A stretch of DNA of 7,380 nucleotides from Clostridia bacterium (GCA_017462125.1 JAFTRQ010000110.1:1-7380); one strand, 5' to 3'; shown: positions 1 to 5,937, counted from the stretch's first letter. A program made the numbers and translations. The notes: generated from the letters alone by a model not told the origin.

Positions 1-503
1 AGAAGCATTGCATTTACGGGATCAAGTCCTGAGAACGGCTCGTCAAGAATTACAATGTCGGGATCGTGCGAAAGTGCCGTGATGAGCTGAATTTTCTGCT
101 GATTTCCTTTTGAAAGCGTATCAAGGCGTTTATTTCTGTATTCGGTCATACCGAGCCTGCCGAGCCAATAGTCAACGGCGCGTGTGGCATCCTTTGCGCT
201 CATACCTTTCAGCTCCGCAAAATACACGAGCTGATCGATAATGAGCTTCTTCGGATAGAGTCCTCGTTCTTCGGGGAGATAGCCGATACCGATCTTATCG
301 TAATCAATGGGCTTGCCGTCCACCAGCACCTCGCCTCGATCAGCGGGAAACACGTTCATCAGAATACGAATAGATGTTGTTTTACCTGCACCGTTTCTGC
401 CGAGCAGCCCGAAGGCTTTGCCTCCTTCTGCCGTAAATGTCACACCTTTGAGAACTTCTTTTTCTCCAAAGGATTTGTCAATGTTTTTTAGTTCAAGTAT
501 CAT
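1..503 (-). CDS. ABC transporter ATP-binding protein, NatA/YhaQ-like (3' part beyond window)
   Basis: This is the nucleotide-binding subunit of an ABC exporter, acting at the cytoplasmic face of the membrane. Reverse-complement translation starts MILELKNIDKSFGEKEVL and gives 167 residues before the window edge. Walker A is GRNGAGKT (residues 35-42), the signature is LSKGN (130-134), Walker B is IVILDE (150-155) and the D-loop is SGLD (158-161). The Q-loop region reads YLPEERGLYP (75-84), where the usual glutamine is replaced; this is typical of the NatA/YhaQ (COG4152) branch of sodium or drug efflux ATPases. The ATG at 501-503 is supported by GGAGG at 513-517, 9 nt away. The H-loop, the C-terminal domain and the partner permease should lie further left. 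It follows the 551-892 gene after 47 nt with no terminator between, so the two are probably cotranscribed. Family assignment is firm; the exported substrate is unknown. Confidence 0.93.
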   Translation of the reverse strand, partial: MILELKNIDKSFGEKEVLKGVTFTAEGGKAFGLLGRNGAGKTTSIRILMNVFPADRGEVLVDGKPIDYDKIGIGYLPEERGLYPKKLIIDQLVYFAELKGMSAKDATRAVDYWLGRLGMTEYRNKRLDTLSKGNQQKIQLITALSHDPDIVILDEPFSGLDPVNAML

Positions 504-550
504 TTATTTTCGCCTCCACATGAACGAACTTATTATACCGTATGTCTATT

Positions 551-892
551 TTAATCGATAACAACCGACTTTTTCTTTCCGTTCTTTTTCCTCGGATACT
601 CTCTGATCCTCATAACAAAATCAATATTGATCGCTTCCACGGTGCCGCCATTCTCGACCAAAAGCGCACCGCCGCACACCTCCTTGATTGTACCGGTAAT
701 CTGATTTCCGTTAAACGTGTAGATCAGACATTCCTTTTCAATAAATCTTTTTGCAAGCTCTGTCATTTTGATTTTCACCTCCGAATTTCTTTTTTTCATT
801 AACCGCTGTATCATCATCTGCTTTTGACCGCGAACGATCAGAAACACGATCAAAAGCATCATAAATATGGGTATGTAGTATGTGAGATTCAA
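551..892 (-). CDS. small membrane-anchored protein, DUF6897-like, possible dual start
   Basis: This is a 113-residue hypothetical protein. Residues 5-20 (YYIPIFMMLLIVFLIV) form one hydrophobic segment, followed by a basic stretch (RGQKQ...LMKKR, 21-35), which predicts N-out/C-in topology. Residues 43-105 form a compact domain with TELAKRFIEKECLIYTFNG and ITGTIKEV, resembling DUF6897 proteins of Clostridia; this is from memory and not searched. The C-terminus is lysine rich (RKKNGKKK). The long form starts at TTG (890-892), with a modest AAGGGGA about 10 nt upstream. An in-frame ATG at 764-766 (residue 43) has a much stronger site, GGAGGTG at 776-782 with 9 nt spacing, and would give a 71-residue soluble form. 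A promoter lies upstream at 967-995. The layout (TM, basic RxQK, small beta domain) recalls YajC, but the context is not sec-related. Function is unknown. Confidence 0.8.
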   Translation of the reverse strand: MNLTYYIPIFMMLLIVFLIVRGQKQMMIQRLMKKRNSEVKIKMTELAKRFIEKECLIYTFNGNQITGTIKEVCGGALLVENGGTVEAINIDFVMRIREYPRKKNGKKKSVVID

Positions 893-966
893 AACTCGCT
901 TTCCCCTTTTCCTATTACAAAATTAAAAACGCGTGATCCCAATTATGAAATTAGCTTAGCGGGTAT

Positions 967-995
967 ATTATACCATGATTTTGTGGATCAATCAA
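967..995 (-). promoter_or_regulatory. sigma-A-type promoter for the 892/503 unit
   Basis: On the minus strand, TTGATT (990-995) is followed by a 17-nt spacer and a perfect TATAAT (967-972). Transcription would start near 960 and leave a leader of about 68 nt before the TTG start at 892. It is the only good promoter in the 272-bp gap and would drive the small membrane protein and probably the ABC ATPase. Confidence 0.8.
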
Positions 996-1027
996 GGTGT
1001 TTTACCGCATTTTTCCGGAGAGGCAGC

Positions 1028-1074
1028 AAAAAAATGAACCGCCTACGGACCTGTGCAATCCAAGGCGGTTCATT
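1028..1074 (-). terminator. intrinsic terminator of the beta-helix gene
   Basis: The arms AATGAACCGCCT (1033-1044) and AGGCGGTTCATT (1063-1074) are a perfect 12-bp inverted repeat with an 18-nt loop. On the minus strand the hairpin runs into a U-run (complement of A1028-1034), so it ends transcription arriving from the gene whose stop codon is at 1165. The 1075-1164 trailer holds no gene that I can support. Confidence 0.88.
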
Positions 1075-1164
1075 CTCAATCGTTGTTAGGGGGCAACCGT
1101 CATCGGTGCTCTTCGTTATTACATATTACGACGGCGTTGCTTTGTCAGCTCCGTTTTTTCATGT

Positions 1165-2670
1165 TTATTGCTGAATATAGTAGATCTCCGCATCTCGATC
1201 CTTTAGAATCTCGAATATACTCCGCTCCGCCGATTCGTCGAAAGGAAGAATGGAGGGCTCCTCCACCTCGTTCGCTCCGTACTGCCCCAGCTTCATACCT
1301 AAATGCTGAATGTAAACGTTGTCGTGCATCTCGGCGCAGCTTTCTGCCTTTCTCGCTACCAGGTGAAGCATGCGGTATGCGGCGCGGTCAAAAATATTAT
1401 GGTGGATCCGATAGTCGGATGCTGTATTTTCATAGCTCCAACCCTTGATGTGGGCAGGAGTATCCACGTTGTGTCTCTGCTGACCCCAGCCATAACCGGA
1501 AAAACGCAGAATATTGTGACTCATCTCGCAATCCTTGATGTAGCTAGACTCATCTCCTCGAGTTTTCTCCAGGAAATACTCAATGGAATAGACGCAATAC
1601 TCCACCAGGTTGTTACGGTAACGAATTCCCTCCATCTTGACCGTATCTCCTCTGGTAGTCACCTGGTGAGTGATGCCGGCATCATAGATCTGATAAATAT
1701 AGCAATTCTCCACGACGTATTCCTCGCAACCGCCATAGATCTCCACACCATTACCATAGCGAGTAACGGTTCCCCGTCCGCCCTGAGGGTAATTGGGATC
1801 TGTACCAAAATAGTGCTGAACGGTTCCTCCGACCCAACCGATCTCACAGTTGGAAACGTGCAAGCCTACTACATGCCCGCCTCCCGAAACCGCATGAATA
1901 CCAATATATTTCATACACAGATTGTCAATGGTTACGTGGTCGTTTTTGCCTACTCGAAACATAACCCGTCTGGGTACTGCCTCCACCTGGTCAAACACCT
2001 CGCCCGGGTTACCTCTGTCACAGCGGAGGTAAAGATCGCCAAGACTTTCCTTGTCCAATAGCGGAATCGGAAAATTCTGTCCCTTGGAAGGAGTATCGGT
2101 AAGCCGATCATCATAATGGCAGAACAGATCCAGATCCTCGGTCATTTCCTTTTCCATTTCAAATACACGGGATTCGTCGTCACGACACACAAATCGTCCG
2201 CCAATATAGGAAGGGATCAGCTTGCGGCAATGAGCTTCTCCCCCGTTAAATACCAGAGTTCCGCAATCCAGAATCTTCTCGTCCAGCTTCCAGATATGGT
2301 GTTCCGCGTCGTAGAGCTTCCACAGAGAGGGATCGGCAAGGCTCTTGTCCCAGCCGTAAAGCTTTGGCTTGTCGCCCTCACCGTACGCACAATAAGTCAC
2401 TCCCGGCTTTGTCAAAATAAAGCCACGGAATAAATCACCTCTGCGAAACCGCACGCCGTCTCCGGGACAAAGTGGCGCGTCACTAACCTTTTGCAGAGTC
2501 TTCCACGCCCTTTCGGGAGATGACCCATCGTTTTCATCGTCTCCGTCGTTACTGACGTAGTATACACGCCCACGGATCTCCAGGCGATCCTCAGCACTCA
2601 ATATCTCTTCTTTTCTCTTTTGGCTCAACGCATCGATCCGTTCCAAGAATTCCTTCGTAGCTTGAATCAT
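1165..2670 (-). CDS. right-handed parallel beta-helix protein, probable carbohydrate-active enzyme
   Basis: This 501-residue protein has no signal peptide or membrane segment; the N-terminus (residues 1-35) is a charged helix, so it is probably cytoplasmic. Residues 37-60 (YYVSNDGDDENDGSSPERAW and following) are the DUF1565-like opening common to beta-helix glycosidases and lyases. The helical core shows repeated rungs, e.g. HVTIDNLCMKYIGIHAV (245-261), VVGLHVSNCEIGWVGG (267-282), GVEIYGGCEEYVVENCYIY (308-326), IRYRNNLVEYCVYSIEYF (349-366), a CEMSHNILRFSGYGWG rung (381-396) and YRIHHNIFDRAAYRMLHL (420-437). It is rich in His, Trp, Tyr and Asp, as expected for a sugar-binding groove. The ATG at 2668-2670 has AGAGGGA at 2677-2683. 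It has its own promoter and terminator, so it is monocistronic. Parallel beta-helix families include polysaccharide lyases and glycosidases (GH28, GH110, GH120, GH141). I cannot assign one, and catalysis is inferred only from the fold. Confidence 0.85.
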   Translation of the reverse strand: MIQATKEFLERIDALSQKRKEEILSAEDRLEIRGRVYYVSNDGDDENDGSSPERAWKTLQKVSDAPLCPGDGVRFRRGDLFRGFILTKPGVTYCAYGEGDKPKLYGWDKSLADPSLWKLYDAEHHIWKLDEKILDCGTLVFNGGEAHCRKLIPSYIGGRFVCRDDESRVFEMEKEMTEDLDLFCHYDDRLTDTPSKGQNFPIPLLDKESLGDLYLRCDRGNPGEVFDQVEAVPRRVMFRVGKNDHVTIDNLCMKYIGIHAVSGGGHVVGLHVSNCEIGWVGGTVQHYFGTDPNYPQGGRGTVTRYGNGVEIYGGCEEYVVENCYIYQIYDAGITHQVTTRGDTVKMEGIRYRNNLVEYCVYSIEYFLEKTRGDESSYIKDCEMSHNILRFSGYGWGQQRHNVDTPAHIKGWSYENTASDYRIHHNIFDRAAYRMLHLVARKAESCAEMHDNVYIQHLGMKLGQYGANEVEEPSILPFDESAERSIFEILKDRDAEIYYIQQ

Positions 2671-2725
2671 AGTTTTCCCTCTTCCCCGTTACCTTCCACC
2701 CGTAACGATACTTGATTTCCCAAAA

Positions 2726-2754
2726 AGTATAGCATATTTATCGAATCCTGTCAA
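2726..2754 (-). promoter_or_regulatory. near-consensus promoter of the beta-helix gene
   Basis: On the minus strand, a perfect TTGACA (2749-2754), a 17-nt spacer and TATACT (2726-2731) are preceded by TGC, an extended -10. Transcription would start near 2719, about 49 nt before the ATG at 2670. The strength suggests the gene is well expressed unless repressed; I saw no clear operator. Confidence 0.88.
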
Positions 2755-2788
2755 TAAAATCCCGTTTTTTCCTAAAGAAGCTCCCAAT

Positions 2789-2834
2789 CGAAGAGGTGGC
2801 TCCGCAGAGGCGGAGCCGCCTGAAAAGCTCTTCG
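2789..2834 (-). terminator. two-tier GC-rich hairpin after fucO, possible terminator
   Basis: The inner stem GGTGGCTCCGC (2795-2805) pairs with GCGGAGCCGCC (2810-2820) over an AGAG loop, 11 bp with one G-T pair. Flanking CGAAGAG (2789-2795) can pair with CTCTTCG (2828-2834), extending the structure with a 7-nt bulge. It lies about 45 bp past the fucO stop and before the next promoter, the right place for a terminator. No proper U-tract follows on either strand, so an mRNA 3'-end stabiliser or an IR element is an equal possibility. Strand is inferred from fucO. Confidence 0.45.
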
Positions 2835-2877
2835 TATTTTAGGGATCCGATCCCGGCTTAGAGGAGCTCCGCTCACT

Positions 2878-4026
2878 TTACATCAAAGAACGATACAACG
2901 CCTTAATATCCTCTACGGAGGTCTCCTTTGGATTTCCGGGACGGCACGCATCCGCGTAAGCAGACTCCGATAGGAATTGTACATCCTCGTCTCTGGCAAT
3001 GGACTTCAGATCGGCAGGAATACCCACGTCGAGGGAGAGCTTCTTTACCGCATCCACTGCTGCCTTGCGGTATTCCTCCACACTCATGGCATCCACACCC
3101 TTCACTCCCATCGCTCGGGCAATCTCACGATATTTCTCCCCGGTTGCCTCCGCGTTATATTCCATCACGGTAGGCAGAAGGATGGCATTGGCAACACCGT
3201 GAGGGGTGTCGTATAAAGCACCCAAAGAATGAGCCATGGAATGCACAATTCCCAAGCCCACATTAGAAAAGCCCATACCGGCAATATACTGTCCCAGCGC
3301 CATGCCCGCTCTTCCCTCTTCTTCGTTGGCTACGGCACTGCGCAAGGACTTGGCAATGATCTCAATTGCCTTCAGATGGAACATATCGGTCATCTCCCAT
3401 GCTCCCTTGGTAATATATCCTTCAATGGCGTGAGTCAACGCGTCCATTCCCGTTGCGGCAGTCAAGCCCTTCGGCATGGAGCTCATCATGTCAGGATCAA
3501 CGATCGCGACAACGGGAATATCGTGCACGTCCACACAAACAAATTTTCTCTGCTTCTCTACGTCGGTGATAACGTAGTTAATGGTTACCTCAGCGGCAGT
3601 TCCCGCAGTGGTAGGAACGGCAATGATCGGAACACAGGGATTCTTGGTAGGAGCTACTCCCTCTAAGCTCCGAACGTCCTCGTATTCGGGATTGGTTATA
3701 ATAATACCGATTGCCTTGGCGGTATCCATCGATGAACCGCCCCCAATGGCAATCATGTAGTCTGCACCGCTCTTTTTAAAGGCGGTAACACCGGTCTGTA
3801 CGTTTTCAATAGTGGGGTTGGGCTTGATCTGAGAATAAATTTCATAAGCAAGATGCGCTCCGTCCAGAACGTCCGTTACCTTTTTGGTAACACCGAACTT
3901 TAAAAGATCCGGGTCGGTGCAAATAAATGCCTTCTGAAAACCTCTGGTCTTGACCTCGCCGACGATCTCACGAATCGAGCCGGCTCCGTGGTAGGATGTT
4001 TCGTTTAAAACAATACGATTTGCCAT
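2878..4026 (-). CDS. fucO: lactaldehyde reductase / propanediol oxidoreductase (iron-dependent group III ADH)
   Basis: This 382-residue protein closely matches E. coli FucO in length and sequence (remembered, not aligned by program). FucO interconverts L-lactaldehyde and (S)-1,2-propanediol with NAD(H), the redox-balancing end step of anaerobic L-fucose and L-rhamnose breakdown in the cytoplasm. The N-terminal Rossmann-like part carries GGGSSMDT (95-102) for NAD, and PTTAGTAAEVTINYVI (138-153) is a family hallmark. The metal ligands are all present: D195 and H199 in ATGMDALTHAIEGY, H262 in GLGIVHSMAH, and H276 in DTPHGVANAILLP. The ATG at 4024-4026 has AGGAG at 4036-4040, 9 nt away. The promoter is at 4090-4118. 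No other fucose genes are in view, so a broader short-chain alcohol/aldehyde role is possible. The beta-helix gene downstream has a separate promoter. Confidence 0.94.
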   Translation of the reverse strand: MANRIVLNETSYHGAGSIREIVGEVKTRGFQKAFICTDPDLLKFGVTKKVTDVLDGAHLAYEIYSQIKPNPTIENVQTGVTAFKKSGADYMIAIGGGSSMDTAKAIGIIITNPEYEDVRSLEGVAPTKNPCVPIIAVPTTAGTAAEVTINYVITDVEKQRKFVCVDVHDIPVVAIVDPDMMSSMPKGLTAATGMDALTHAIEGYITKGAWEMTDMFHLKAIEIIAKSLRSAVANEEEGRAGMALGQYIAGMGFSNVGLGIVHSMAHSLGALYDTPHGVANAILLPTVMEYNAEATGEKYREIARAMGVKGVDAMSVEEYRKAAVDAVKKLSLDVGIPADLKSIARDEDVQFLSESAYADACRPGNPKETSVEDIKALYRSLM

Positions 4027-4066
4027 GGAAATTTTCTCCTTTTTCTTTCATTTCAATTTATACTTC

Positions 4067-4081
4067 GGAACAATTTGCTCC
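4067..4081. promoter_or_regulatory. candidate operator in the fucO leader
   Basis: GGAACAATTTGCTCC is an odd-centred imperfect palindrome (6 of 7 arm positions match). It sits immediately downstream of the expected fucO transcription start (about 4083), where a repressor would block transcription. I cannot name the regulator; it is not a clear Rex or CcpA site. Confidence 0.35.
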
Positions 4082-4089
4082 ATGATCCC

Positions 4090-4118
4090 ATTATACACAC
4101 CTTTGCACAAAAAATCAA
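4090..4118 (-). promoter_or_regulatory. fucO: promoter of fucO
   Basis: On the minus strand, TTGATT (4113-4118), a 17-nt spacer and a perfect TATAAT (4090-4095) place the start near 4083, giving a leader of about 57 nt that includes the AGGAG ribosome binding site. Of the 374 bp without a protein gene between fucO and the tRNA (4027-4400), this promoter, the candidate operator and the tRNA promoter region account for the recognisable signals. I saw nothing in 4130-4310 apart from AT-rich sequence. Confidence 0.82.
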
Positions 4119-4316
4119 TACAATTGTGAAAATTTTATCATTTTGTTCATTCCAGCCTTCCCTACTCATTTATCCGGTGCATCGAGACCATAAGCATTCC
4201 CTAAGCTTGCTTGACTCGCAAAAAACAATATAGCGAATACGAAAAAGCTAAAAATAAACGCATAAAAAGTAATCAGAGTAGAAATCAAAGAATAATCAAA
4301 AATAATTCAAAAGTGA

Positions 4317-4351
4317 TTTTGAAAAATAATTTTGAAAATAATTTTGAAAAA
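4317..4351 (+). repeat. A-tract tandem repeat upstream of the tRNA promoter (UP-element-like)
   Basis: Three direct units in a row, TTTTGAAAAATAA (4317-4329), TTTTGAAAATAA (4330-4341) and TTTTGAAAAA (4342-4351), repeat with a 12-13 bp period and end 3 bp before the -35 box of the tRNA promoter. A/T tracts here are the classic position of an RNA polymerase alpha-subunit UP element or of curved DNA. This is inferred from position and composition. Confidence 0.6.
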
Positions 4352-4354
4352 GAC

Positions 4355-4383
4355 TTGACTTTTAAAAAGAGATGTGCTATAAT
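4355..4383 (+). promoter_or_regulatory. promoter of tRNA-Pro
   Basis: TTGACT (4355-4360), a 17-nt spacer and TATAAT (4378-4383) with TGC just before the -10 box (extended -10). The predicted start is near 4390, leaving a leader of only about 11 nt before the mature tRNA at 4401, as usual for stable RNA genes. Confidence 0.9.
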
Positions 4384-4400
4384 ATATGAGTCGTCAAAAT

Positions 4401-4476
4401 CTGGGTGTGGCGCAGCTGGTAGCGCGCTACCTTGGGGTGGTAGAGGCCGCAAGTTCAAGTCTTGTCACTCAGACCA
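4401..4476 (+). tRNA. tRNA-Pro(GGG)
   Basis: A full cloverleaf folds. The acceptor CTGGGTG (4401-4407) pairs with CACTCAG (4466-4472) with one G-T pair. The D stem is GCGC/GCGC (4410-4413, 4422-4425). The anticodon stem is CTACC/GGTAG with loop TTGGGGT, giving anticodon GGG at 4434-4436. The T arm is GCAAG-TTCAAGT-CTTGT (4449-4465). C1-G72 and discriminator A73 fit bacterial tRNA-Pro, and CCA is encoded (4474-4476). It reads CCC/CCU codons. The gene is intact although a tyrosine integrase lies 270 bp downstream, so it is the likely chromosomal attachment target of that element. Confidence 0.96.
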
Positions 4477-4478
4477 AG

Positions 4479-4516
4479 TAAACGGAGGATGTAAATCCTC
4501 CGTTTATCTTTATTTT
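4479..4516 (+). terminator. intrinsic terminator of tRNA-Pro
   Basis: TAAACGGAGGAT (4479-4490) and ATCCTCCGTTTA (4495-4506) form a perfect 12-bp stem with a GTAA loop, followed by the T-rich TCTTTATTTT (4507-4516). It begins 3 nt after the encoded CCA, so the tRNA is a single-gene unit. Confidence 0.92.
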
Positions 4517-4525
4517 ACAAGGGTT

Positions 4526-4554
4526 TTCCGCACTTTCGGGTGCGGAATTTTTTT
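4526..4554 (+). terminator. second plus-strand intrinsic terminator
   Basis: TTCCGCAC (4526-4533) pairs with GTGCGGAA (4540-4547). The loop can close to a TTCG tetraloop through a T-G pair, and seven T residues follow (4548-4554). It lies 10 nt after the tRNA terminator and may shield the mobile element from tRNA read-through, or may be the element's own boundary sequence. Confidence 0.85.
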
Positions 4555-4560
4555 ATATCG

Positions 4561-4584
4561 TGCTCCGAAAAAATGCTCCGAAAA
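4561..4584. repeat. direct repeat pair TGCTCCGAAAA
   Basis: An 11-bp exact direct repeat, at 4561-4571 and 4574-4584, with a 13-bp period. It sits between the tRNA and the integrase, right after a terminator. It may be a protein binding site (integrase arm or accessory factor); its function is not shown by sequence. Confidence 0.5.
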
Positions 4585-4599
4585 CAGCGAAAAATCGAG

Positions 4600-4708
4600 T
4601 TGGTACATAATTTGGTACATAGGTTCAAATGGTACGTTTCACAGGTCGGTAGAGGCCGCTGCCTAAAAAGCCTTGAAAACAAAGGATTTTCCCCGTTTTC
4701 TTGGTACA
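4600..4708. repeat. dispersed TTGGTACA direct repeats, candidate integrase arm sites
   Basis: TTGGTACATA occurs at 4600-4609 and 4612-4621 (12-bp period), TGGTACG at 4630-4636, and TTGGTACA again at 4701-4708, 38 bp before the integrase start codon. All are in the same orientation. Short direct repeats beside an integrase gene next to a tRNA are typical of arm-type sites bound by the N-terminal domain of the integrase. The role is inferred. The last copy overlaps the leader where integrase could repress itself. I found no convincing promoter here. Confidence 0.55.
4648..4659 (+). repeat. 12-bp exact copy of an internal tRNA-Pro segment, att-like
   Basis: GGTAGAGGCCGC at 4648-4659 repeats exactly the 3' anticodon stem, variable loop and start of the T stem of the tRNA (4439-4450), in the same orientation, 209 bp away. 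Both are preceded by GG two bases further out. A chance 12-mer match over so short a distance is unlikely. It could be a remnant or secondary attachment core, or an integrase core-type site. Confidence 0.5.
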
Positions 4709-4745
4709 AAATTCAGCGCAAAAAATGCGAAAGGAGCACAAAAAA

Positions 4746-5936
4746 ATGGCAAACATTACACCAAAATCAAACGGAACGTACTTGATCCGCATCAGTTGCG
4801 GAAGCGACGCGGCAGGAAAGCCGATCAGCAAATCAAAAATCTTCAAGCCCTCCAAGCCCAACCTCTCCTATCAAAAGCTCAACAAAGAGATCGACGCCTT
4901 TGTAAAAGCCTTTGAGGAAGAAATCGAATTGTACGGTATTCAGGAGCGACCCGACAGGATTCGCTTCGCCGAATTCTGCGAGAAATACCTTGAGGTCAAA
5001 AAATCCACGCTTGCCCCCACTACTTATCCCTTCTACGAAAACGTCGTAAAAGAAATGCTTATTCCAATGTTTGGCACAATGAGGATGAGGGATATCCGCA
5101 CACACCACATCCAACAATTCATCCAATATCTATATAACGAAAAGCCTCGCGGGGACGGAGCTGAAGGTCACATCGCCCCCTCCACCGTCAAACGCTATAC
5201 GACGGTTCTGCGCTCTATCCTAACCCTTGCCTACAAAATGGAATACATCGACGAGGACGTGGGCATATCCCGACGGATAGAATTTCCAAAGGCTGATACC
5301 CCGGAAGTCGAAGCCTTCACGATGGAAGAAGTCACTGAGATACTGCAAGCGACCGAAAGCGAGCCCATACACATCCGCGCACTCGTTGAAGTGGCATTGT
5401 TCACAGGACTTCGGCGCGGTGAGATCGTAGGTCTCAAATGGGATGATGTGGACTTGGATATGCAAATACTCTCAGTCAAGCGAAGCATCTACAAGCCGAA
5501 AAACGAAAAGGCACTTGAAAAAGCACCCAAATCTCAATGTAGTATCCGTACAATAGCAATTCCCGAGCGTCTATGTAATACCCTGCGCGAATATAAGGAA
5601 CACCAAGACCGACACGCCTCATTCCTCGGCAAGGCTTGGCAGAATCTCGGATATATCTTCACCGAGGAAGACGGATACGTTATGAATCCCCACACCCCTA
5701 CCAAGCAATTCTCCAAATTCCTTAAACGTCACAATATCAGACACCTCAAATTCCACGGTCTGCGCCACACAAGCGCAACGATGCTTCTCGCCAACGGATG
5801 CGATATCAAGACCGTATCGGTACGCCTTGGTCACTCAGATATCGAAACCACCAATATCTACGTTCACGCCTTACAGAGCGTAGACAGAAAAGCAGCCAGC
5901 ACCTTTGACAAAATGCTGAATACGGAGGTAATTTGA
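4746..5936 (+). CDS. int: tyrosine site-specific integrase
   Basis: This 396-residue recombinase inserts and excises the element through a covalent phosphotyrosine intermediate. The N-terminal arm-binding domain (about residues 4-60, with NGTYLIRISCG) is AP2-like. The SAM-like core-binding domain spans about 73-165 (FAEFCEKYLEVKKSTLAPTT). The catalytic domain has the full set: R223 (FTGLRRGE), K262 (APKSQCSIRTI), H337 and R340 (FHGLRHTSAT), H363 (RLGHSD) and nucleophile Y372 (TNIYVH). It should therefore be active. The ATG at 4746 was chosen for AAGGAG at 4731-4736 with 9 nt spacing; an earlier in-frame TTG at 4701 has no such site and lies within a TTGGTACA repeat. Length is normal for Tn916/phage-type integrases. 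One base separates its stop from tnpV, so the genes form an operon. Confidence 0.95.
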   Translation: MANITPKSNGTYLIRISCGSDAAGKPISKSKIFKPSKPNLSYQKLNKEIDAFVKAFEEEIELYGIQERPDRIRFAEFCEKYLEVKKSTLAPTTYPFYENVVKEMLIPMFGTMRMRDIRTHHIQQFIQYLYNEKPRGDGAEGHIAPSTVKRYTTVLRSILTLAYKMEYIDEDVGISRRIEFPKADTPEVEAFTMEEVTEILQATESEPIHIRALVEVALFTGLRRGEIVGLKWDDVDLDMQILSVKRSIYKPKNEKALEKAPKSQCSIRTIAIPERLCNTLREYKEHQDRHASFLGKAWQNLGYIFTEEDGYVMNPHTPTKQFSKFLKRHNIRHLKFHGLRHTSATMLLANGCDIKTVSVRLGHSDIETTNIYVHALQSVDRKAASTFDKMLNTEVI

Positions 5937-5937
5937 G

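Noticed and set aside
532..560. Possible separate promoter for the ABC ATPase (TATAAT on the minus strand at 532-537)
   Set aside because: No acceptable -35 box at 16-18 bp and no TG extension. The gene is better explained by read-through from the 967-995 promoter.
1075..1164. Weak stem CCGTC/GACGG in the trailer of the beta-helix gene
   Set aside because: Only 5 bp with a 28-nt loop and no conserved RNA features; not supportable as a structured RNA.
1303..2061. Plus-strand open frame of 252 codons
   Set aside because: It lies opposite the beta-helix gene, has no supporting ribosome binding site or family features, and the minus-strand frame has clear repeated rungs.
4119..4145. Possible CcpA (cre) or CRP-like site, TGAAAATTTTATCA, upstream of the fucO promoter
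   Set aside because: It lacks the central CG of cre sites and its symmetry is poor; AT-rich DNA produces such matches by chance.
4211..4666. Plus-strand open frame of 151 codons across the tRNA region
   Set aside because: It runs through the A-tract repeat, the tRNA promoter, the tRNA and both terminators. The low-complexity Lys/Asn translation and lack of a ribosome binding site show it is not a gene.
4701..4745. Earlier TTG start adding 15 residues to the integrase
   Set aside because: No ribosome binding site before it, and it overlaps a TTGGTACA repeat; AAGGAG sits properly before the ATG at 4746.
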